DNA of 64,000 bases, from contig JANIIK010000687.1 of assembly GCA_027704905.1 (NCBI GenBank), forward strand, positions 86,001 to 150,000. The letters are read 5' to 3'. How positions within the stretch are numbered: the first letter of the stretch is position 1; each line of letters opens with the position of its first letter. The translations under genes were made by a program, and so were the position numbers. Under the pieces are notes generated by a model. That model saw nothing but the letters and a program-made list of their open reading frames with translations. It did no database searches and had not been told where the DNA came from. This DNA comes from Muraenolepis orangiensis. Its lineage: Eukaryota; Chordata; Actinopteri; Gadiformes; Muraenolepididae. Positions 58,641 through 64,000 of the stretch are shown piece after piece.

Positions 58641-58887
58641 TCATTTAATAGTTCTATAGATTAAAATAAGACAGATACAATAAATGACATATATATATAT
58701 ATTTATATAATTAAGATTGAAATAAACAGGATTATAATTCAAAATGTAAAGTCCTGGGAACCATCAATGTTGATAGAGGATGTCTGGGCGGACCGGGTGA
58801 CGGAGTTTGGGCCAGGATGAGGATCACCATCTATTGCAGTTGAGTTGGAGAAAGTTCTGTTGCATCCATGTTATTATATCAGAAAGG
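58641..58887. other. Spacer before the VNTR
   Basis: AT-rich. No gene is recognised. Confidence 0.3.
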
Positions 58888-61800
58888 AAGGTGGTGAGGG
58901 TGGAGTGGGTGGTGGGGTGATGGTGGTGATGGTGGAGTGGGTGGGTGGGGTGATGGTGGTGAGGGTGGAGTGGGTGGGTGGGGTGATGGTGGTGAGGGTG
59001 GAGTGGGTGGGTGGGGTGAGGGTGGAGTGGGTGGGTGGGGTGAGGGTGGAGTGGGTGGGTGGGGTGATGGTGGTGAGGGTGGAGTGGGTGGGTGGGTGGT
59101 GGTGAGGGTGGAGTGGGTGGGTGGGGTGATGGTGGTGAGGGTGGAGTGGGTGGGTGGGGTGATGGTGGTGAGGGTGGAGTGGGTGGGTGGGGTGATGGTG
59201 GTGAGGTGGAGTGGGTGGGTGGGTGATGGTGGTGAGGGTGGAGTGGGTGGGTGGGGTGATGGTGGTGAGGGTGGGTGGGGTGATGGTGGTGAGGGTGGAG
59301 TGGGTGGGTGGGGTGATGGTGGAGTGGGTGGGTGGGGTGATGGTGGTGAGGGTGGAGTGGGTGGGTGGGGTGATGGTGGTGAGGGTGGAGTGGGTGGGTG
59401 GGGTGAGGGTGGAGTGGGTGGGTGGGGTGATGGTGGTGAGGGTGGAGTGGGTGGGTGGGGTGATGGTGGTGAGGGTGGAGTGGGTGGGGTGGGGTGAGGG
59501 TGGAGTGGGTGGGTGGGGTGATGGTGGTGAGGGTGGAGTGGGTGGGTGGGGTGATGGTGGTGGGTGAGGGTGGAGTGGGTGGGTGGGGTGATGGTGGTGA
59601 GGGTGGAGTGGGTGGGTGGGGTGATGGTGGTGAGGGTGGGTGGGGTGATGGTGGTGAGGGTGGAGTGGGTGGGTGGGGTGATGGTGGAGTGGGTGGGTGG
59701 GGTGATGGTGGTGAGGGTGGAGTGGGTGGGTGGGGTGATGGTGGAGTGGGTGGGTGGGGTGATGGTGGTGAGGGTGGAGTGGGTGGGTGGGGTGATGGTG
59801 GTGAGGGTGGAGTGGGTGGGTGGGGTGAGGGTGGAGTGGGTGGGTGGGGTGATGGTGGTGAGGGTGGAGTGGGTGGGTGGGGTGATGGTGGTGAGGGTGG
59901 AGTGGGTGGGTGGGGTGATGGTGGTGATGGTGGAGTGGGTGGGTGGGGTGATGGTGGTGAGGGTGGAGTGGGTGGGTGGGGTGATGGTGGTGAGGGTGGA
60001 GTGGGTGGGTGGGGTGATGGTGGTGAGGGTGGAGTGGGTGGGTGGGGTGATGGTGGTGAGGGTGGAGTGGGTGGGTGGGGTGATGGTGGTGAGGGTGGAG
60101 TGGGTGGGTGGGGTGATGGTGGTGAGGGTGGAGTGGGTGGGTGGGGTGATGGTGGTGAGGGTGGAGTGGGTGGGTGGGGTGATGGTGGTGAGGGTGGAGT
60201 GGGTGGGGTGATGGTGGTGAGGGTGGAGTGGGTGGGTGGGGTGATGGTGGTGAGGGTGGAGTGGGTGGGTGGGGTGGGGTGAGGGTGGGTGGGTGGTGAG
60301 GGTGGAGTGGGTGGGTGGGGTGATGGTGGTGAGGGTGGAGTGGGTGGGTGGGGTGATGGTGGTGAGGGTGGAGTGGGTGGGGTGATGGTGGTGAGGGTGG
60401 AGTGGGTGGGTGGGGTGATGGTGGTGAGGGTGGAGTGGGTGGGTGGGGTGATGGTGGTGAGGGTGGAGTGGGTGGGTGGGGTGATGGTGGTGAGGGTGGA
60501 GTGGGTGGGTGGGGTGATGGTGGTGAGGTGGAGTGGGTGGGTGGGGTGATGGTGGTGAGGGTGGAGTGGGTGGGTGGGGTGATGGTGGTGAGGGTGGAGT
60601 GGGTGGGTGGGGTGATGGTGGTGAGGGTGGAGTGGGTGGGTGGGGTGATGGTGGTGAGGGTGGAGTGGGTGGGTGGGGTGATGGTGGTGAGGGTGGAGTG
60701 GGTGGGTGGGGTGATGGTGGTGAGGGTGGGTGGGGTGATGGTGGTGAGGGTGGAGTGGGTGGGTGGGGTGATGGTGGTGAGGGTGGAGTGGGTGGGTGGG
60801 GTGATGGTGGTGAGTGGGTGGGTGGGGTGATGGTGGTGAGGGTGGAGTGGGTGGGTGGGGTGATGGTGGGTGGGTGGGTGGGTGATGGTGGAGTGGGTGG
60901 GTGGGGTGATGGTGGTGAGGGTGGAGTGGGTGGGTGGGGTGATGGTGGTGAGGGTGGAGTGGGTGGGTGGGGTGATGGTGGTGAGGGTGGAGTGGGTGGG
61001 TGGGGTGATGGTGGTGAGGGTGGAGTGGGTGGGTGGGGTGATGGTGGTGAGGGTGGAGTGGGTGGGTGGGGTGATGGTGGTGAGGGTGGAGTGGGTGGGT
61101 GGGGTGATGGTGGTGAGTGGGTGGGTGGGGTGATGGTGGTGAGGGTGGAGTGGGTGGGTGGGGTGATGGTGGTGAGGGTGGAGTGGGTGGGTGGGGTGAT
61201 GGTGGTGAGGGTGGAGTGGGTGGGTGGGGTGATGGTGGTGAGGGTGGAGTGGGTGGGTGGGGTGATGGTGGTGAGGGTGGAGTGGGTGGGTGGGGTGATG
61301 GTGGTGAGGGTGGAGTGGGTGGGTGGGGTGATGGTGGTGAGGGTGGAGTGGGTGGGTGGGGTGATGGTGGTGAGGGTGGAGTGGGTGGGTGGGGTGATGG
61401 TGGTGAGGGTGGAGTGGGTGGGTGGGGTGATGGTGGTGAGGGTGGAGTGGGTGGGTGGGGTGATGGTGGTGAGGGTGGAGTGGGTGGGTGGGGTGATGGT
61501 GGAGTGGGTGGGTGGGTGATGGTGGTGAGGGTGGAGTGGGTGGGTGGGGTGATGGTGGTGAGGGTGGAGTGGGTGGGTGGGGTGATGGTGGTGAGGGTGG
61601 AGTGGGTGGGTGGGGTGATGGTGGTGAGGGTGGAGTGGGTGGGTGGGGTGATGGTGGTGAGGTGGAGTGGTGGGTGGGGTGATGGTGGTGAGGGTGGAGT
61701 GGGTGGGTGGGGTGATGGTGGTGAGGGTGGAGTGGGTGGGTGGGGTGATGGTGGTGAGGGTGGAGTGGGTGGGTGGGGTGATGGTGGTGAGGGTGGAGTG

Positions 61801-63392
61801 GGTGGGTGGGGTGATGGTGGTGAGGGTGGAGTGGGTGGGTGGGGTGATGGTGGTGAGGGTGGGTGGGGTGATGGTGGTGAGGTGGAGTGGGTGGGTGGGG
61901 TGATGGTGGTGAGGGTGGAGTGGGTGGGTGGGGTGATGGTGGTGAGGGTGGAGTGGGTGGGTGGGGTGATGGTGGTGAGGGTGGAGTGGGTGGGTGGGGT
62001 GATGGTGGTGAGGGTGGAGTGGGTGGGTGGGGTGATGGTGGTGAGGGTGGAGTGGGTGGGTGGGGTGATGGTGGTGAGGGTGGAGTGGGTGGGTGGGGTG
62101 ATGGTGGTGAGGGTGGAGTGGGTGGGTGGGGTGATGGTGGTGAGGGTGGAGTGGGTGGGTGGGGTGATGGTGGTGAGTGGGTGGGTGGGGTGATGGTGGT
62201 GAGGGTGGAGTGGGTGGGTGGGTGATGGTGGTGAGGGTGGAGTGGGTGGGTGGGGTGATGGTGGTGAGGGTGGAGTGGGTGGGTGGGGTGATGGTGGTGA
62301 GGGTGGAGTGGGTGGGTGGGGTGATGGTGGTGAGGGTGGAGTGGGTGGGGTGATGGTGGTGAGGGTGGAGTGGGTGGGTGGGGTGATGGTGGTGAGGGTG
62401 GAGTGGGTGGGTGGGGTGATGGTGGTGGAGTGGGTGGGTGGGGTGATGGTGGTGAGGGTGGAGTGGGTGGGTGGGGTGATGGTGGTGAGGGTGGAGTGGG
62501 TGGGTGGGGTGAGGTGGAGTGGGTGGGTGGGTGATGGTGGAGTGGGTGGGTGGGGTGATGGTGGTGAGGGTGGAGTGGGTGGGTGGGGTGATGGTGGTGA
62601 GGGTGGAGTGGGTGGGTGGGGTGATGGTGGTGAGGGTGGAGTGGGTGGGTGGGTGGTGGTGGGGTGATGGTGGTGATGGTGGAGTGGGTGGGTGGGGTGA
62701 TGGTGGTGAGGGTGGAGTGGGTGGGTGGGGTGATGGTGGTGAGGGTGGAGTGGGTGGGTGGGGTGATGGTGGTGAGGGTGGAGTGGGTGGGTGGGGTGAT
62801 GGTGGTGAGGGTGGAGTGGGGGTGGGGTGATGGTGGTGAGGGTGGAGTGGGTGGGTGGGGTGATGGTGGTGAGGGTGGAGTGGGTGGGTGGGGTGATGGT
62901 GGTGAGGGTGGAGTGGGTGGGTGGGGTGATGGTGGTGAGGGTGGAGTGGGTGGGGTGATGGTGGTGAGGTGAGTGGGTGGGTGGGGTGATGGTGGAGTGG
63001 GTGGGTGGGGTGATGGTGGTGAGGGTGGAGTGGGTGGGTGGGGTGATGGTGGTGAGGGTGGAGTGGGTGGGTGGGGTGATGGTGGTGAGGGTGGAGTGGG
63101 TGGGTGGGGTGATGGTGGTGAGGGTGGAGTGGGTGGGTGGGGTGATGGTGGTGAGGGTGGAGTGGGTGGGTGGGGTGATGGTGGAGTGGGTGGGTGGGGT
63201 GATGGTGGTGATGGTGGAGTGGGTGGGTGGGGTGATGGTGGAGTGGGTGGGTGGGGTGATGGTGGTGATGGTGGAGTGGGTGGGTGGGGTGATGGTGGTG
63301 ATGGTGGAGTGGGTGGGGTGATGGTGGTGAGGGTGGAGTGGGTGGGTGGGGTGATGGTGGTGAGGGTGGAGTGGGTGGGTGGGGTGATGGTG
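58888..63392. repeat. 4.5-kb G-rich 33-bp minisatellite (about 136 copies)
   Basis: The unit is ggtggggtgatggtggtgag followed by ggtggagtgggtg. Variants lack 11 or so bases (units without gatggtggt) or have single-base losses. All copies are G-rich on the plus strand, and each typical unit includes gggtggagtgggtgggtggg, a G-quadruplex motif. Because 33 is a multiple of 3 and the C-rich strand lacks stop triplets in all frames, two frames of about 1,530 codons run through the array on the minus strand. These are not credible genes. Confidence 0.98.
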
Positions 63393-63574
63393 TTGGAGGA
63401 GAGCTAAAGTTGTTTGAGTAAAGAGTAACATGACACTTGTGTGCGTGCTTCACGTTCTAGTCTCATGACGTCAGAGCCTTCTTGAGTTCCTATTGGTCCT
63501 TGTCCTTCCTTAGCGTCTTGTCGACAGGCTTCCTGGTCGTCAGATGCTGGAGTGTGAGTCTCGTCTGTTGATTC
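63393..63574. other. Possible promoter region of the signal-peptide gene
   Basis: Contains a CRE-like tgacgtca (about 63465-63472) and a ctattggt inverted CCAAT box (63489-63496), upstream of the exon at 63681. No TATA box is evident. Inference only. Confidence 0.3.
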
Positions 63575-63655
63575 TCTCATTACATTACATTACATTATAT
63601 AACATTACATTACATTACAGTCATTTAGCAGACGCTTGTATCCTAAGTGACTTCC
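63575..63655 (+). mobile_element. Dispersed fish repeat fragment with (TACAT)n
   Basis: A (attac)n run followed by agtcatttagcagacgcttg and tatcctaagtgactt. Same family as 14940-15045. Confidence 0.6.
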
Positions 63656-63680
63656 ATCTCTTTCTTCTAGATGCATCGAT

Positions 63681-63735
63681 ATGACGGCGCTAAGAGGGAT
63701 ACTGCTGTTGCTTTGTTGTCTCGGTGTGTCCTCAG
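63681..63735 (+). CDS. Signal-peptide first exon of a secreted or membrane protein (partial)
   Basis: ATG 63681 encodes MTALRGILLLLCCLGVSS, a textbook signal peptide with a basic n-region, a leucine-rich core and a small-residue end. It then meets a donor (ctcag followed by gtaacacc) at 63736, leaving phase 1. A short leader exon ending in phase 1 is the usual first exon of immunoglobulin-superfamily receptor genes. The following Ig exon would lie beyond 64000. A pyrimidine stretch with ttcttctag at 63662-63670 directly upstream may be an acceptor for a leader intron. No gene name can be given. Confidence 0.6.
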
Positions 63736-64000
63736 GTAACACCGCTTACAACTCACTTTGGATTGATTTAAAACACACTTGAACCCATGTTGGTTTAGTG
63801 TCCGTCAATAGACGCTGTTTTAGTGGGTTAATTCATCCACAACACCATTCATCATTTACTTCCAATACTTAAACACATATCAGATTATTTATGGTGGCTT
63901 CGAACTGTCAAACCGAAACTAAACTGGCCGTTCGATGACGACGTTAATAAAAGTACAATCTACAGTTTGGAGTGAATACAATGTCTACTTTTAGTTAACC
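63736..64000 (+). other. First intron of the signal-peptide gene (continues beyond window)
   Basis: No exon or repeat is recognised. Confidence 0.45.

Noticed and set aside
58824..63453. Giant Pro/His/Thr-rich proteins of about 1,530 residues on the minus strand
   Set aside because: They are translations of a 33-bp minisatellite without stop triplets. Frames switch at unit indels, and there is no promoter, splice or domain evidence.
63671..63735. Upstream ATG at 63671 as the start of the leader exon
   Set aside because: It is in another frame and does not give a hydrophobic signal peptide. ATG 63681 does.

Overview
This is repeat-dense eukaryotic DNA, most likely from a ray-finned (teleost) fish. 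The reasons are a Tx1-clade LINE, a fish-type TRIM gene (RING, B-boxes, coiled coil, PRY-SPRY), tRNA-derived SINEs with the usual fish tail, hAT and pogo-type DNA transposons, and very abundant (AC)n repeats and minisatellites. By my rough tally about a quarter of the window is tandem repeat. Such repeat richness is known from codfishes, but I cannot name the species.

The dominant structure is a young tandem segmental duplication. Unit A runs from about 1952 to 30321, unit B from 30322 to 55087, and a partial unit C from 55088 to about 57766. The array is bounded on both sides by the same composite block: the 5' end of a Tx1-like LINE (minus strand) back to back with a chromodomain-like Gypsy tail and LTR (plus strand). 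This suggests that unequal crossing-over between two such blocks made the array. Left of it (1-1951) are a hAT-related ZMYM-like fragment, a 220-bp palindrome and a hAT MITE. Right of it lie about 0.75 kb of AT-rich DNA, a 4.5-kb G-rich 33-bp minisatellite (58888-63392), and a signal-peptide exon of an unidentified secreted or membrane protein (63681-63735).

Within each unit, reading plus: LINE/Gypsy/LTR block, 36-bp minisatellite, unclassified DNA, LINE tail, tRNA-SINE, a unit-specific stretch, SINE, two IgSF-like exons (an Ig-domain end and a transmembrane exon), 41-bp minisatellite, microsatellites, 39-bp and 37-bp minisatellites, then on the minus strand the PRY-SPRY exon and RING exon of a TRIM gene, (GA)n and (TAC)n tracts, and the LINE body. 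In unit B the TRIM gene looks intact: two coding exons, 556 codons. In unit A a deletion fused the RING/B-box exon to intron sequence, and the PRY-SPRY cassette is present twice. The window therefore holds one full TRIM gene, one truncated copy, and three PRY-SPRY exons with the same acceptor phase.

Two transposon insertions have occurred in only one unit, with the empty site kept in the other: a hAT/ZBED-type element at an IgSF splice acceptor in unit A, and a 1331-bp pogo-type element in unit B. A second pogo element of the same length sits elsewhere in unit A. Minisatellite copy numbers differ strongly between units (for example about 14 against 47 copies of the 41-bp repeat) while single-copy parts remain nearly identical. 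Most long open frames here are products of repeats whose period is a multiple of 3 and are not genes.
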